Positions 14,343 to 23,620 are shown, counted from the stretch's first letter. The stretch: 35,100 nucleotides of DNA from Bacteroidota bacterium (GCA_029781095.1 JAKOXM010000109.1:1-35100), one strand, 5' to 3'. The notes: a model not told the origin generated them from the sequence alone. Translations and numbers: made by a program.

Positions 14343-15866
14343 ATGCCGGAATACACCTCCTTGTCAGACGTGCAAAATGCAATCCGCGAGGGCTCTACTA
14401 CCTGCAGGGCCCTCGTGGAGCATTATTTGTCCAGAATAGATCAAACAAAACACCTGAACGCCTATGTGGAGGTCTGGGACAAGGAAGCGCTTGCGAGAGC
14501 GGAGGCACTCGATGCCCGGTTCCGTGCAAACCCGGCTTCCGTTGGGCGGCTGTTCGGCGTGGTGATCTCCCTGAAGGATAACATCTGCTATGCCGGCCAC
14601 CAGGTGACTGCTGCATCCAAAATACTGGAGGGTTTCACGTCGCTGTACTCGGCTACGGCGGTCGAACGGCTGCTGGCTGAAGACGCCATCCTCATCGGGC
14701 GCACCAACTGCGACCAGTTCGGTATGGGCTCTTCGAATGAAAACTCCGTATACGGCCCCGTGCGCAACGCGCTCGACCCCGACCGGGTGCCCGGCGGATC
14801 CTCGGGCGGCGCGGCGGTATCCGTGCAGACCGATACCTGTTTGGTCGCGCTGGGAAGCGATACGGGTGGTTCGGTGCGCCAGCCGGCTGCTTTTTGCGGC
14901 ATCTGGGGCTTCAAGCCTACCTACGCCCGTATTTCACGGCACGGACTGATCGCTTATGGCTCTTCATTCGACCAGATCGGCGTGCTGGCCCGCAACCCGG
15001 AGGATATTGCCATCCTGCTGGGCATCATGGAAGGCCCCGACGCATTTGACAGTACGGCAGGCGGTGGACGGCGGACGATAAACGGCAGTGCGAAGGAAAG
15101 GGCTTCTGTTACAGGAGAAGCGAAAAATTCCACGGATTTACAGCCCGTTGCAAAAATCGCCTATTTTCCGGAAGCCGTTGAAAGCGAGGGACTTGAGATG
15201 GGCGTTCGCTCTGTTACGCACGATTTCATGGATCAGTTAAGGGCCGGCGGATACGCTGTGGAGGCAGTGGCGTTCAACACCGCCCCCAAAGCGACGGGCG
15301 CCGTGTCGGGCGAAAAGGCGCCGGTCGCTTCGGGCGTGCCCTTGCTGGATTACGTGATCCCCGCTTACTATGTACTTACCACCGCCGAAGCGAGCTCCAA
15401 CCTCGCGCGGTACGACGGCATCCGGTACGGGTACCGGAGCCCGGATGCGCGTAACCTGGAAGAAACATACCTGCTTTCGCGAACGGAAGGGTTCAGTGAG
15501 GAGGTGAAGCGGCGTATTTTACTGGGCACCTTCGTGCTGAGCAGCGGCTACTACGACGCCTATTACAGCAAGGCACAGCAGGTACGGGCCATGATCCGGG
15601 AAAGCCTGCTGCATGTTTTTAAAAATTACGATTTCATATTGATGCCTGCAGCCCCGACGGTGGCCTGGCGATTCGGCGACAAGTCAGACGATCCTGTGGC
15701 GATGTATCTTTCGGATATTTACACCGTACTGGCTAACCTGGCCGGTATCCCCGCTTTGGCCATGCCTGCCGGTTTTCACCCGGAAAACGGCCTGCCGGTG
15801 GGGGTGCAATTCATGGCCGCGCCCTGGGAAGATGAGAAATTACTCTCATTTGTGGCGGGTTTGTAA
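14343..15866 (+). CDS. gatA: Asp-tRNA(Asn)/Glu-tRNA(Gln) amidotransferase subunit A
   Basis: A 507-residue amidase-signature protein with the Lys-cisSer-Ser triad at Lys78 (VVISLKDN), Ser153 (GGSSGGAAVSV) and Ser177 (GSDTGGSVRQPAA). The spacing is that of GatA. The protein releases ammonia from glutamine and passes it to GatB for amidation of misacylated tRNA in the cytoplasm. gatB and gatC are not in the window, which is common in Bacteroidota. It is slightly longer than usual. Two low-complexity insertions, around residues 240-270 and near 320-335, account for this and are poorly conserved in character. The frame opens at 14316, but the -7 box at 14331 favours the ATG at 14343. Confidence 0.93.
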   Translation: MPEYTSLSDVQNAIREGSTTCRALVEHYLSRIDQTKHLNAYVEVWDKEALARAEALDARFRANPASVGRLFGVVISLKDNICYAGHQVTAASKILEGFTSLYSATAVERLLAEDAILIGRTNCDQFGMGSSNENSVYGPVRNALDPDRVPGGSSGGAAVSVQTDTCLVALGSDTGGSVRQPAAFCGIWGFKPTYARISRHGLIAYGSSFDQIGVLARNPEDIAILLGIMEGPDAFDSTAGGGRRTINGSAKERASVTGEAKNSTDLQPVAKIAYFPEAVESEGLEMGVRSVTHDFMDQLRAGGYAVEAVAFNTAPKATGAVSGEKAPVASGVPLLDYVIPAYYVLTTAEASSNLARYDGIRYGYRSPDARNLEETYLLSRTEGFSEEVKRRILLGTFVLSSGYYDAYYSKAQQVRAMIRESLLHVFKNYDFILMPAAPTVAWRFGDKSDDPVAMYLSDIYTVLANLAGIPALAMPAGFHPENGLPVGVQFMAAPWEDEKLLSFVAGL

Positions 15867-15870
15867 AATG

Positions 15871-15893
15871 GTTTTTCCTGAAAACCGTTTTTG
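15871..15893 (+). terminator. Weak hairpin after gatA
   Basis: GGTTTT (15871-15876) and AAAACC (15882-15887) form a 6-bp stem with a 5-base loop, followed by GTTTTT. The small AT-rich stem and closeness to the next start codon (15899) make it at best a partial terminator. Confidence 0.4.
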
Positions 15894-15898
15894 GAGCC

Positions 15899-16924
15899 AT
15901 GAAAAGTTTTTTACTACTCGCCTCGCTTCTAATAACCCTGAACCTTTTTGCACAATCAGAGCGCATCCTTCGGGACTCAACTGTAAAATGGGCTGCTGAA
16001 ATTGAACTTACCTTTCCTGCGGATCCCCTGGAGTTTTCCGCCAATGAAGATCGTTCTGCCACCCTGGCCGTTTTGAAACTGACCGAACCCGACCGCAGCC
16101 TCGGCGGCTACGTGAATCATTCGCTCAATGCCAAATTGTGGGATATGGCCGAAAACGGCGACTGGGAAGCCTACAGCGACGCCGATCTGACGCGCCGGCT
16201 CGAAAACGACGAACTCATGAGCATCATTAGTGGACCCGACTCCGTGATTACGGTGGACCCCGTCACCCACGAAGAAAAAGTCCAGCTAGCCTGGGATGTG
16301 CGCCCTTTCCCCCATCAGGCGCGGTTTGTGAAGGTGCGCCAACTGCTCACCTACAACGATGACGAAGCCACTTTTGCGGTGCATACCCTGGCAATCGCTC
16401 CGTTTACCGGCAATGAAGAGCCGCGGTTCTGGCTGAAAGTGCCCGAAACGGATGTCCTTGATCCCGACAGCATGTTTGTCAGTCCGGATTTTACATGGGC
16501 CGTCCGATACGTCACCAATGTCTCCAGCCCGCGCGTCAACGATTTCCAGATACAGAAAGACGAAACCGGTCCCATCATGGATCGTTTTTTCGATCGGGTC
16601 ATGGCGGATACCACAGTGGATTTGTACGCCATGGCCACCGATGAAGAGCCTTTGTCTGGCGATAGACGGATGTGCCTGTTCTCGTGTACCGATTCGGTCA
16701 GTACCTTCGACCCGGAGAGTTATCTCGAACACGTCGAAATTTTTCATACGGAATTACTGCCGGACCAGATCGTGGACCTGCAGCTCATTGAAGAACTGTA
16801 CTGGCAGGAAGAAGACGGTCTGCTGTACACCCGGCTGGTCGCAATCGCTCCTCGTTACAAATTTTACTACCAGGAAGGCCAATGGTATCCGCGGGCCGGA
16901 TTTTATCGTCGTTGCGACGAATAG
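15899..16924 (+). CDS. Secreted protein, possibly PorN/GldN-like
   Basis: A 341-residue protein with a signal peptide (about 1-19, ending NLFAQ). I do not recognise it with certainty. Segments such as ARFVKVRQLLTYNDDEATFA, followed by AIAPFTGNEEPRFWLKVPE, recall the periplasmic T9SS component PorN/GldN. That protein has a KEVWYFD-type strand, then a GIAP segment, then FW. A second similar unit (VDLQLIEELYWQEEDGLLYT then VAIAPRYKFYYQEGQWYP) near the C-terminus suggests an internal duplication. The next gene encodes a PorE-like protein, which supports a secretion-related role. The core porKLMN genes are not nearby, so it would be an extra paralog. Confidence refers to the gene; the GldN link is tentative. 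Confidence 0.6.
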   Translation: MKSFLLLASLLITLNLFAQSERILRDSTVKWAAEIELTFPADPLEFSANEDRSATLAVLKLTEPDRSLGGYVNHSLNAKLWDMAENGDWEAYSDADLTRRLENDELMSIISGPDSVITVDPVTHEEKVQLAWDVRPFPHQARFVKVRQLLTYNDDEATFAVHTLAIAPFTGNEEPRFWLKVPETDVLDPDSMFVSPDFTWAVRYVTNVSSPRVNDFQIQKDETGPIMDRFFDRVMADTTVDLYAMATDEEPLSGDRRMCLFSCTDSVSTFDPESYLEHVEIFHTELLPDQIVDLQLIEELYWQEEDGLLYTRLVAIAPRYKFYYQEGQWYPRAGFYRRCDE

Positions 16925-16966
16925 CAACTTACGACCTGAAAATGCGTTTTTTCAAAAAATCAAACT

Positions 16967-18910
16967 ATGTATCGCTATTCGCTCATTGCGTTCGCCCTGA
17001 TCGCTGCTGTGCAACCGGTATTTTGCCAGACCTATTTCACTACCCAAACGGCGCCTGCCAAAGCGCGCTCCGCCTATAATGAAGGAAAACAGCAGAGCGA
17101 CCTCGGCGAATATGCCATTGCGCTGGGCTACTACGAAAAGGCCCTGAAGGAGGAGCCCCTGTTCATCGACGCCAAACTGGCGCTGGCCGAAACCTATGTC
17201 GACCTCCGCGATTTCTTTAAAGCCGAGCGTTATTTTGAAGAGGCGGTGGCGCTAGACAGTACGTATTGGCCTGCCGCTTATTTCCGGCTGGCGGCAATCG
17301 ACTGGACGCTGGATAAATACGAAAAAGCGGCGAAATATGCCGGGTTGTTTTTGAAAAGCGGTCCGCAGAACGACAAAATGAAACGCGATGCCGAACAGTT
17401 GCTTGCCAACTCGAGCTTTGCCGCCGAAGCGGTCAAAAACCCCGTACCCTTCAACCCGCAATCGGTAGGCGACGGCATCAATACCGAACTGGATGAATAT
17501 TTTCCCTGCCTCACCGCCGACGGCGAAATGATGATTTTCACGCGCAATATGTTGCCGGCGAACATGTTTGGCCAGCGGGCCGAAGATTTTTATATCAGCC
17601 GAAAGGTGAATGGCGTCTGGCAGAAGGCCGAACCTGTGGAAGGTGTGAATACAAACCTGAACGAAGGCGCGGAATCCATCAGCCCGGATGGCTCCTGGCT
17701 CGTCTTTACGGCCTGCAACCGGGAAGGCGACGGTTCACTGGGGCAGTGTGATTTATACTGGTCGCAGCTCAAAAGCAGCGGCTGGACGAAGCCGGTGCCG
17801 TTCAGCCGTGCGATCAACTCGCCCGAGTGGGATGCCCAGCCTACGATTGGCGCCGATAATAAAACGCTGATCTTCACCAGCAACCGTGCGGGCACCCTGG
17901 GCTCCCTCGACCTTTGGGAGGCCGTCCGCCAGCCCGGCGGGAAATGGAGCAAACCACAAAACCTCGGCCCGACCATCAATACCGACGGCGACGAGCACAC
18001 GCCTTTTTTACATCCCGACGGTCAAACGCTGTATTTCGCTTCGAATAAATTGCCCGGTATGGGCGGCAACGATCTGTTCATGGCACGCCGCCAGCCCGAC
18101 GGGAGTTGGGGGAAACCGCAAAACCTCGGTTATCCGATCAATACCAAAGCCGAGGAAGGCATGCTGGTCGTGAGTCTAGACGGCACCACCGCTTACTTTG
18201 CGACCAATCGGCCCGGCGGCCGGGGCGGCATCGACATTTACCAGTTCGAACTCCCGCCCGGTCTGCGGCCGCAACCCGTTACCTACGCCCGCGCCCGTGT
18301 GAAAGATGCCTCGACGGGTTATCCGCTCGTGGCCAGGGTGGATTTTACAGACCTGAAAACGGGAGAATCATACGTCACGGCCTTTACAAAAGAGGACGGC
18401 AGTTTCCTGGTATGTTTGCCCGCCGGAAAGGATTATGCCTTGAACGTGAGCAAGGATAAATATCTGTTCTTCTCGGAAAATTTCAACCTCACGGAAACAG
18501 CCACATTCGACAAACCATTTCTGCTGGATATTGATTTACAGCCTGTTGCAATCTCCCCCGCAACCGCAGGCGCAAAACCGATCGTATTGCGCAACGTCTT
18601 TTTCGAGACGGGTTCTGCCGAACTCCGCTCCGAATCCGCTGCCGAACTCGACCACCTCGTTTCGCTGCTGACCGATGCGCCTGCACTGAAAATCCAGATA
18701 AACGGGCATACGGACAACGTCGGCGACGCCAATTCGAACCAAAAGCTTTCCGAAGCCCGCGCAAAAGCCGTTTACGACTATATTATCAATAAAGGTATTG
18801 CAGCAGAACGGCTGAAATACAAGGGCTTTGGCGAGACCAAGCCCGTAGAAACGAATGATACGGCTGAAGGGCGCAGCAGAAACAGAAGAACCGAGTTTGA
18901 GGTGTGGTAG
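16967..18910 (+). CDS. PorE-like protein: TPR, PD40 propeller, CRD and OmpA domains
   Basis: A 647-residue envelope protein. After a signal peptide (about 1-20) come TPR repeats (about 25-160, with the unit GKQQSDLGEYAIALGYYEKA). Five PD40/WD40-like propeller blades begin near 176, 234, 287, 342 and 395, each with an SPDG- or HPDG-like turn and an F-x-S/T-N strand. A carboxypeptidase-regulatory-like beta domain (about 440-525) follows, and a C-terminal OmpA domain (about 541-647, NGHTDNVGDANSNQKLSEAR) binds peptidoglycan. This order is that of PorE of Porphyromonas gingivalis, an accessory T9SS component. Many Bacteroidota carry several paralogs, so whether this one serves secretion is uncertain. 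Cys20 could be a lipidation site, but the lipobox is poor. Confidence 0.87.
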   Translation: MYRYSLIAFALIAAVQPVFCQTYFTTQTAPAKARSAYNEGKQQSDLGEYAIALGYYEKALKEEPLFIDAKLALAETYVDLRDFFKAERYFEEAVALDSTYWPAAYFRLAAIDWTLDKYEKAAKYAGLFLKSGPQNDKMKRDAEQLLANSSFAAEAVKNPVPFNPQSVGDGINTELDEYFPCLTADGEMMIFTRNMLPANMFGQRAEDFYISRKVNGVWQKAEPVEGVNTNLNEGAESISPDGSWLVFTACNREGDGSLGQCDLYWSQLKSSGWTKPVPFSRAINSPEWDAQPTIGADNKTLIFTSNRAGTLGSLDLWEAVRQPGGKWSKPQNLGPTINTDGDEHTPFLHPDGQTLYFASNKLPGMGGNDLFMARRQPDGSWGKPQNLGYPINTKAEEGMLVVSLDGTTAYFATNRPGGRGGIDIYQFELPPGLRPQPVTYARARVKDASTGYPLVARVDFTDLKTGESYVTAFTKEDGSFLVCLPAGKDYALNVSKDKYLFFSENFNLTETATFDKPFLLDIDLQPVAISPATAGAKPIVLRNVFFETGSAELRSESAAELDHLVSLLTDAPALKIQINGHTDNVGDANSNQKLSEARAKAVYDYIINKGIAAERLKYKGFGETKPVETNDTAEGRSRNRRTEFEVW

Positions 18911-19052
18911 GGGAAGAAGCATTGTTCGATTGCTTCATGGCAGGATTGCTGCATCGCTTCTGTACCCTTTTGGACTCTCGAAATTGCGGTCCGCAATTTT
19001 ACACCCGCGCTGATTATAAAGGTGACAACTACAATTTGTAACCCTTGCACCC

Positions 19053-19060
19053 TACTTTTG
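19053..19060 (+). promoter_or_regulatory. -7 box of nadA
   Basis: TACTTTTG fits TAnnTTTG. The predicted transcription start falls at about 19066-19068, so the CCCGTAA tandem array (19065-19127) forms almost the whole untranslated leader of nadA. Confidence 0.55.
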
Positions 19061-19064
19061 TTTC

Positions 19065-19127
19065 CCCGTAACCCGTAACCCGTAACCCGTAACCCGTAAC
19101 CCGTAACCCGTAACCCGTAACCCGTAA
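19065..19127 (+). repeat. Nine perfect tandem CCCGTAA heptamers in the nadA leader
   Basis: The heptamer CCCGTAA is repeated nine times without a mismatch, ending 13 bases before the nadA start codon. Perfect short tandem arrays change length easily, so this leader should vary among strains. Related 14-bp repeats containing CCCGTAACC lie upstream of the DAHP synthase gene (27227-27262). Confidence 0.95.
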
Positions 19128-19140
19128 CCAACAACGAATT

Positions 19141-20160
19141 ATGTCCGCTTCCATCGCCAGTGCTGAAAAAAAACTCGACCGCCTCGGCTATCTCGATATC
19201 GAACTAGATCCTGAAATGGACCTCGTTGCCGAGATCAACCGCCTTAAAAAGGAAAAAAACGCTGTTATTCTGGCGCATTATTACCAGGAGTCGGAAATAC
19301 AGGACGTGGCGGATTATATCGGCGATTCGCTGGGGCTTTCGCAAAAAGCGGCGGCTACCGATGCCGACGTTATCGTGTTTGCCGGGGTGCATTTTATGGC
19401 CGAAACGGCCAAAATGTTGTCACCCGGCAAAAAAGTTCTGCTTCCCGATCTCAAGGCGGGCTGCTCGCTCGCGGATTCGTGCCCGCCGCCCGTTTTCAAA
19501 AAATTCAAAGAGAAATATCCGGATCATATCGTGGTCAGTTACATCAACTGCACGGCCGAACTCAAGACCCTGACCGATATCTGTTGTACCTCCACGAATG
19601 CCGTAGCCATCATCGAAAGCATTCCGAAGGATCAGCCTATCATCTTTGCGCCCGATAAAAACCTCGGCGCCTATCTCATCAAAAAGACGGGCCGCGACAT
19701 GGTGCTCTGGAACGGCGCCTGCATGGTACACGAGATTTTCAGTCACGAACGCATCGTAAAGTTGAGAAACCGCCACCCAAGCGCCAAATTTATCGCGCAC
19801 CCGGAATGCGAGACCCATATCCTCGAAATGGCGGACTTCATAGGAAGCACGACAGGGTTGCTGAACTATACCATCAAAGATGCGGCACAGGAATTTATCG
19901 TCGCCACGGAAGCGGGCATACTGCACCAGATGCAAAAGGCCAGTCCGCAAAAAACATTTATTCCCGCGCCGCCGAACAACAATTGCGCCTGCAACGACTG
20001 CCCGCACATGAAGCGCAACACCATGGAGAAACTTTATCTCTGTATGGAATACGAATTGCCCGAAATCATACTCCCCGATTGGGTCATCAAAGAGGGCGTA
20101 AAGTCCATCGACCGGATGCTGGAAATCTCGGAGAAGGCGGGTTTGGGGCTGAAAGGGTAA
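19141..20160 (+). CDS. nadA: Quinolinate synthase
   Basis: A 339-residue NadA, which condenses iminoaspartate with dihydroxyacetone phosphate to quinolinate in NAD biosynthesis. The [4Fe-4S] ligands are visible: Cys108 ([11 protein letters not shown]), Cys194 (NGACMVHE) and one of Cys284/Cys287 (CACNDCPHM). Substrate-binding landmarks are AHYYQ (45-49), [10 protein letters not shown] (82-91) and HPECE (220-224). Length and motifs are those of the standard enzyme, and it is cytoplasmic. nadB and nadC are not adjacent. The leader consists of a heptamer tandem array, described separately. Confidence 0.96.
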   Translation: MSASIASAEKKLDRLGYLDIELDPEMDLVAEINRLKKEKNAVILAHYYQESEIQDVADYIGDSLGLSQKAAATDADVIVFAGVHFMAETAKMLSPGKKVLLPDLKAGCSLADSCPPPVFKKFKEKYPDHIVVSYINCTAELKTLTDICCTSTNAVAIIESIPKDQPIIFAPDKNLGAYLIKKTGRDMVLWNGACMVHEIFSHERIVKLRNRHPSAKFIAHPECETHILEMADFIGSTTGLLNYTIKDAAQEFIVATEAGILHQMQKASPQKTFIPAPPNNNCACNDCPHMKRNTMEKLYLCMEYELPEIILPDWVIKEGVKSIDRMLEISEKAGLGLKG

Positions 20161-20227
20161 TAACGGAGGGTAGTTGGCGTAATGAAGCTGGATTGCTAAA
20201 AAGAATTTACCTTGGCTGTAATTTCTA

Positions 20228-21043
20228 ATGCAAGACAAATTTGATATGTTAAATTCATTTTTACGTCCGATACCCTTTCTGACCTTTCTGGCCGGCCTTT
20301 TTATAATTGGCGCCTGCAACAACGAACCCGCCAAAACTGCTACTGTGACTCCGCCTGCAGACAATACCCTTACCGACCAGGAAAAGGCGGAAGGCTGGAA
20401 ACTGCTTTTCGACGGCAAGAGCCTCGCCGGCTGGCATAAATACGGCGGCGCACCCGTCGGAAAAATGTGGGGAATAGACGACAACGCCATCCACCTGAAC
20501 GCCGTTAAGGCAGAAGGCCACTGGCAGGCAACCGACGGCGGCGACATCCTGACCAACGACGACTACGAAAATTTTGAACTCCGGCTCGACTGGAAGATAG
20601 ACACCTGCGGAAACTCGGGTATCATTTATCATATCGTGGAAGATACGGTGAAGTACGCCTATCCCTGGATGACCGGCCCGGAAATGCAGGTGCTCGACAA
20701 CGCCTGCCATCCCGACGGCAAAATCGTGAAACACCGCGCCGGGGACTTGTACGACCTGATCGAGTGCGATTCGGTCACCGTAAAGCCGGCCCTCCAATGG
20801 AACTCCGTACGCCTGGTATCGCGCAACGGGAAAGTGGAGCAATGGCAAAACGGCGTCAAAGTCGTGGAGATCGAAATGTTTGAAAACGGGAAACCTACCC
20901 AGCGCTGGCTCGATCTCATCAAAGGAAGCAAATTCCCCGGGTTGCCGGCGCCCGATTTCGGCATGTCCATGAAGGGCAAAATCTCCTTGCAGGACCACGG
21001 CAATAAAGTCTGGTATAAAAACATCAAAATCAGGACGTATTAA
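20228..21043 (+). CDS. DUF1080 (3-keto-disaccharide hydrolase family) lipoprotein
   Basis: A 271-residue lipoprotein with a hydrophobic N-terminus ending in the lipobox IIGAC (Cys30). The domain begins at GWKLLFDGKSLAGWHKYGG and continues with DYENFELRLDWKI and GNSGIIYH, the hallmark segments of DUF1080, a concanavalin-like beta-sandwich. Some members hydrolyse 3-keto-disaccharides or bind glycans; the activity here is not established. ATG codons at 20228 and 20246 are both possible starts. It ends 19 bp from the convergent radical SAM gene. It lies 67 bp after nadA, but the functions are unrelated, so a separate promoter is likely (a TACCTTGG sequence lies just upstream). Confidence 0.88.
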   Translation: MQDKFDMLNSFLRPIPFLTFLAGLFIIGACNNEPAKTATVTPPADNTLTDQEKAEGWKLLFDGKSLAGWHKYGGAPVGKMWGIDDNAIHLNAVKAEGHWQATDGGDILTNDDYENFELRLDWKIDTCGNSGIIYHIVEDTVKYAYPWMTGPEMQVLDNACHPDGKIVKHRAGDLYDLIECDSVTVKPALQWNSVRLVSRNGKVEQWQNGVKVVEIEMFENGKPTQRWLDLIKGSKFPGLPAPDFGMSMKGKISLQDHGNKVWYKNIKIRTY

Positions 21044-21062
21044 CACAGCACCTCCAAAAGAT

Positions 21063-22157
21063 TCAAAACAGGCGTAACTGAGGCGACTTGAACTGCTCGT
21101 GCAGATCAAGGTTGTAGCCCGGCATTTTCCTGTCTTTAAAGAATTTTTCCTTTGCAATCCTGAATTGTTCATGGACGATAGCAGCGATGTTGCCCTCGCC
21201 GCGCATGCGCTTGCCGAACCGTTTTTCGTGCAGGTTGCCGCCGTGCGTATCGCGGATGCGATTAAGCACCCGGTCGGCGCGGTCGGGCATCGTTTTTCGG
21301 AGCCAGTCCTCAAAAATGGTCGCGACATCGCCGTTCAGGCGCACCATCGAGTGGCCCACGCCGAGCGCGCCATGATCGGCCGCCGCTTTTACCAGCGCAA
21401 AAATTTCGTGGTCGTTCAGCCCCGGAATAATGGGCGCCATCATGACAAAAACCGGAATGCCCGCTTTGGAAAGCGTCTCCACCGTTTTCAGGCGCTGTTT
21501 TACCGTGGCGGTGCGCGGTTCCAGGAATTGCCGCAGTTCCTCGTTCAGGGTCGTAATGCTGATAGCGACACTCGCCAGCCGTTCGGAAGCCAGTTTTTGC
21601 AACAGGTCAAGGTCGCGCAGCACCAGGCTGTTTTTGGTGATTACGCCCACCGGGTGGCGGTATTTCCAGAATACTTCCAGGCAGGCGCGGGTGATACCGA
21701 ATTTCCGTTCCGCCGGCTGATACACGTCCGTGTTGCCGGCAAACATAACGGTAGTCGCTTTCCAGGACTTCTTTTTCAATTCATTTTCAAGCAGTTCTGC
21801 GGCATTGCGCTTCACCAGAATCTTTCTTTCAAAATCGAGCCCGGCGCTGTAACCCCAATACGGATGTGTATTGCGGGCGTAGCAATAAATGCAGCCATGT
21901 TCGCAGCCCTGGTAGGGGTTCATACTCCATTCGAGGGGAATATCGGGGCTTTCTACCCGGTTGAGAATGGTTTTCGGGTGCGTTTCGAGGTATTCGGTCT
22001 TTAAGTGGTTTTCTTCCCAGTCATCGGCCACCAGTGCCCGGTCGAGCGGTTCCTGATCCCGGACGATCTTTTCATAGGGAGAAGGCGGGTTGATCTGGGC
22101 GCCGCGCCCCCGCAATGCACGTTGATCGTTCTTTGTTACAGGTTGTCGGTTTGGCAC
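21063..22157 (-). CDS. Radical SAM protein, PA0069 / spore-photoproduct-lyase-like family
   Basis: A 364-residue radical SAM enzyme. The [4Fe-4S] motif is Cys85-xxx-Cys89-xx-Cys92 (GCEHGCIYCYARNTH). The N-terminal region contains NPPSPYEK and LNRVESPDIPLEWSMNPYQG, typical of the PA0069 family, whose reaction is unknown. The C-terminus has an extended region after HGGNLHEKRFGKRMRG, with a hydrophilic tail. The start codon is GTG at 22157. It directly follows a short palindrome, ACTGT-AAA-ACAGT. The gene has its own promoter (22175-22182) and is divergent from the O-antigen ligase-like gene. Confidence 0.88.
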   Translation of the reverse strand: MPNRQPVTKNDQRALRGRGAQINPPSPYEKIVRDQEPLDRALVADDWEENHLKTEYLETHPKTILNRVESPDIPLEWSMNPYQGCEHGCIYCYARNTHPYWGYSAGLDFERKILVKRNAAELLENELKKKSWKATTVMFAGNTDVYQPAERKFGITRACLEVFWKYRHPVGVITKNSLVLRDLDLLQKLASERLASVAISITTLNEELRQFLEPRTATVKQRLKTVETLSKAGIPVFVMMAPIIPGLNDHEIFALVKAAADHGALGVGHSMVRLNGDVATIFEDWLRKTMPDRADRVLNRIRDTHGGNLHEKRFGKRMRGEGNIAAIVHEQFRIAKEKFFKDRKMPGYNLDLHEQFKSPQLRLF

Positions 22158-22174
22158 TGTTTTACAGTTTTGGA

Positions 22175-22182
22175 CAAAATTA
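22175..22182 (-). promoter_or_regulatory. -7 box of the radical SAM gene
   Basis: TAATTTTG on the minus strand fits TAnnTTTG, 17 bases before the GTG start at 22157. The upstream region is very AT-rich. Confidence 0.5.
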
Positions 22183-22295
22183 AAACAATTTGAGTTTTAT
22201 TTTATATTTTTTAAAACAAAAAAATATCAAAGGTTGATCGGGGTATGCTGCCCGGCGCATTCCATAACCCCGGCGGCATACTGAAAAGCCCATGC

Positions 22296-22303
22296 TACCT
22301 TTA
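22296..22303 (+). promoter_or_regulatory. -7-like box four bases before a GTG start
   Basis: TACCTTTA (one mismatch to TAnnTTTG), then CCCG, then GTG at 22308 in the frame of the O-antigen ligase-like gene. The geometry is identical to gatA and to the gene at 23625. Confidence 0.4.
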
Positions 22304-22307
22304 CCCG

Positions 22308-23552
22308 GTGGAAAAATCAATTAAATGGCTGCATCGGGGTTATTGCGCCCTGTTTGCCTTGCTACCCTGGTCGTTCGAATATTCTTTCGGGTCCTGGAAA
22401 ATGAACCTGCCGGAAGAGCCGCTTACGGTCATACTCGGTTTGGGCCTTGGCTGGATCGCGCTGAAAAACCCGGAGCGGATTCGTTCCGCCATTTCCGGCA
22501 ATTTGTTCCTGCCGATGAGCCTGATCTGGATTGCCTGGCTGGCGGTGAGCGCCATCAGGTCTTCCATACCGGTTGTGTCGTGGAAATACTGGGTGGTAGA
22601 GGCCGGTCACTGGTGGGTGTTTGCGCTGGGCTTGTCCGTTTTCCCGTTTTTTTGGCGAAAAACGTTTCTCTTTTTCGCTGTTTCCTTGGCCGGTGTCGTA
22701 GTATATGCGCTTGCGCACCACGCTACGTACCATTTCCGGGCAGATCAGTCCTTGCTGGCCCCGATGCCATTTTTCCCCGACCATACCATGTACGGCGCGG
22801 TGATAGCGATGGTCGTATTCCTGCCTGCCCGGTTGGAGCGAAGGAGCAAGTATTGGAAGATTTATGTTTTTTTGCTGCTTATAGGCCTGTTTTTCAGCTT
22901 TAGCCAGGGCGCGTGGATGTCGGTGCTTTTAGCGGGTATATCCGGTTTGGTGTTCTTTTTTCGTGCCCGCTGGCGTTTGTTCGTGCCGGTTGCCTTTATT
23001 GCCGTGCTTGCGGGTATTTTTTTCCGGGAGGCAGCCAGGGAAAAAGCGCAGGATTTTCTGTCGCACGATGTCTCTTTCCGGGAGCGGCTCAACCGGTATG
23101 CCTGTGCCTTCCGGATGGCGCGCGACCGACCCTGGACCGGCTTTGGTCCCGGTACCTATCAATTTCAGTATATGCCTTACCAGCACGCCGAAGAGATGAC
23201 GCGCATCAGCATAACGGCGCAGATAGCCGGGCGTTCGCCGGGCACCTACGGTCGCGGAGGAGGCGCTCATTCCGAATATTTGCAGGCATTGTCGGAATCG
23301 GGCTGGCCGGGACTGGTCCTTTTCATCGCGCTTGGCGTGGTGGCTTTCAGGGGCCTGCTGCACAACTATTTTCAGGAAAAAAATAATGATTATCAACTTG
23401 TTATCCTGCTCTTTACGCTCAGCCTGATGACATTTTTTCTGCACGGTTTGCTGAATAATATCCTGCATGACGGGCGTGTCGCCGCCTTGGTCTGGGGTAT
23501 GATGGCGGTGGGAAACAGCGCCGGCGCCGGGCAGCCGGCGGCAGACAGTTGA
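22308..23552 (+). CDS. O-antigen ligase / polymerase-like membrane protein
   Basis: A 414-residue protein (435 if begun at the ATG at 22245) with about ten hydrophobic segments. The Wzy_C-type region contains FSQGAWMSVLLAG, RPWTGFGPGTYQFQY and a periplasmic loop followed by GAHSEYLQALSESGWPGLVLF. These are the conserved parts of WaaL/Wzy-like enzymes, which transfer or polymerise lipid-linked glycans on the outer face of the inner membrane. I prefer the GTG at 22308 because a -7 box ends five bases before it and the 21 upstream residues look non-coding, but this is not certain. The TMTC-like glycosyltransferase gene follows after 72 bp, suggesting a shared role in surface glycans or protein glycosylation. 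Confidence 0.85.
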   Translation: MEKSIKWLHRGYCALFALLPWSFEYSFGSWKMNLPEEPLTVILGLGLGWIALKNPERIRSAISGNLFLPMSLIWIAWLAVSAIRSSIPVVSWKYWVVEAGHWWVFALGLSVFPFFWRKTFLFFAVSLAGVVVYALAHHATYHFRADQSLLAPMPFFPDHTMYGAVIAMVVFLPARLERRSKYWKIYVFLLLIGLFFSFSQGAWMSVLLAGISGLVFFFRARWRLFVPVAFIAVLAGIFFREAAREKAQDFLSHDVSFRERLNRYACAFRMARDRPWTGFGPGTYQFQYMPYQHAEEMTRISITAQIAGRSPGTYGRGGGAHSEYLQALSESGWPGLVLFIALGVVAFRGLLHNYFQEKNNDYQLVILLFTLSLMTFFLHGLLNNILHDGRVAALVWGMMAVGNSAGAGQPAADS

Positions 23553-23612
23553 CGCAGCAGATTTGCATACCCCGGATAAAAGCAGGAATTTTCGTTTTTT
23601 CGCGGTGCCAAA

Positions 23613-23620
23613 TATTTTCG
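23613..23620 (+). promoter_or_regulatory. -7 box four bases before the start of the TMTC-like gene
   Basis: TATTTTCG, then CACG, then ATG at 23625. The box has one mismatch to TAnnTTTG, and the spacing to the start codon equals that at gatA and at 22308. Confidence 0.45.

Noticed and set aside
19065-19127. The CCCGTAA array considered as a CRISPR or a telomere-like end
   Set aside because: Unit length is 7 bp without spacers, and genes continue normally on both sides.
19420-21328. Two long minus-strand open frames (378 and 355 codons) over nadA and the DUF1080 gene
   Set aside because: They run across two well-supported plus-strand genes and their gap, with no recognisable domain.
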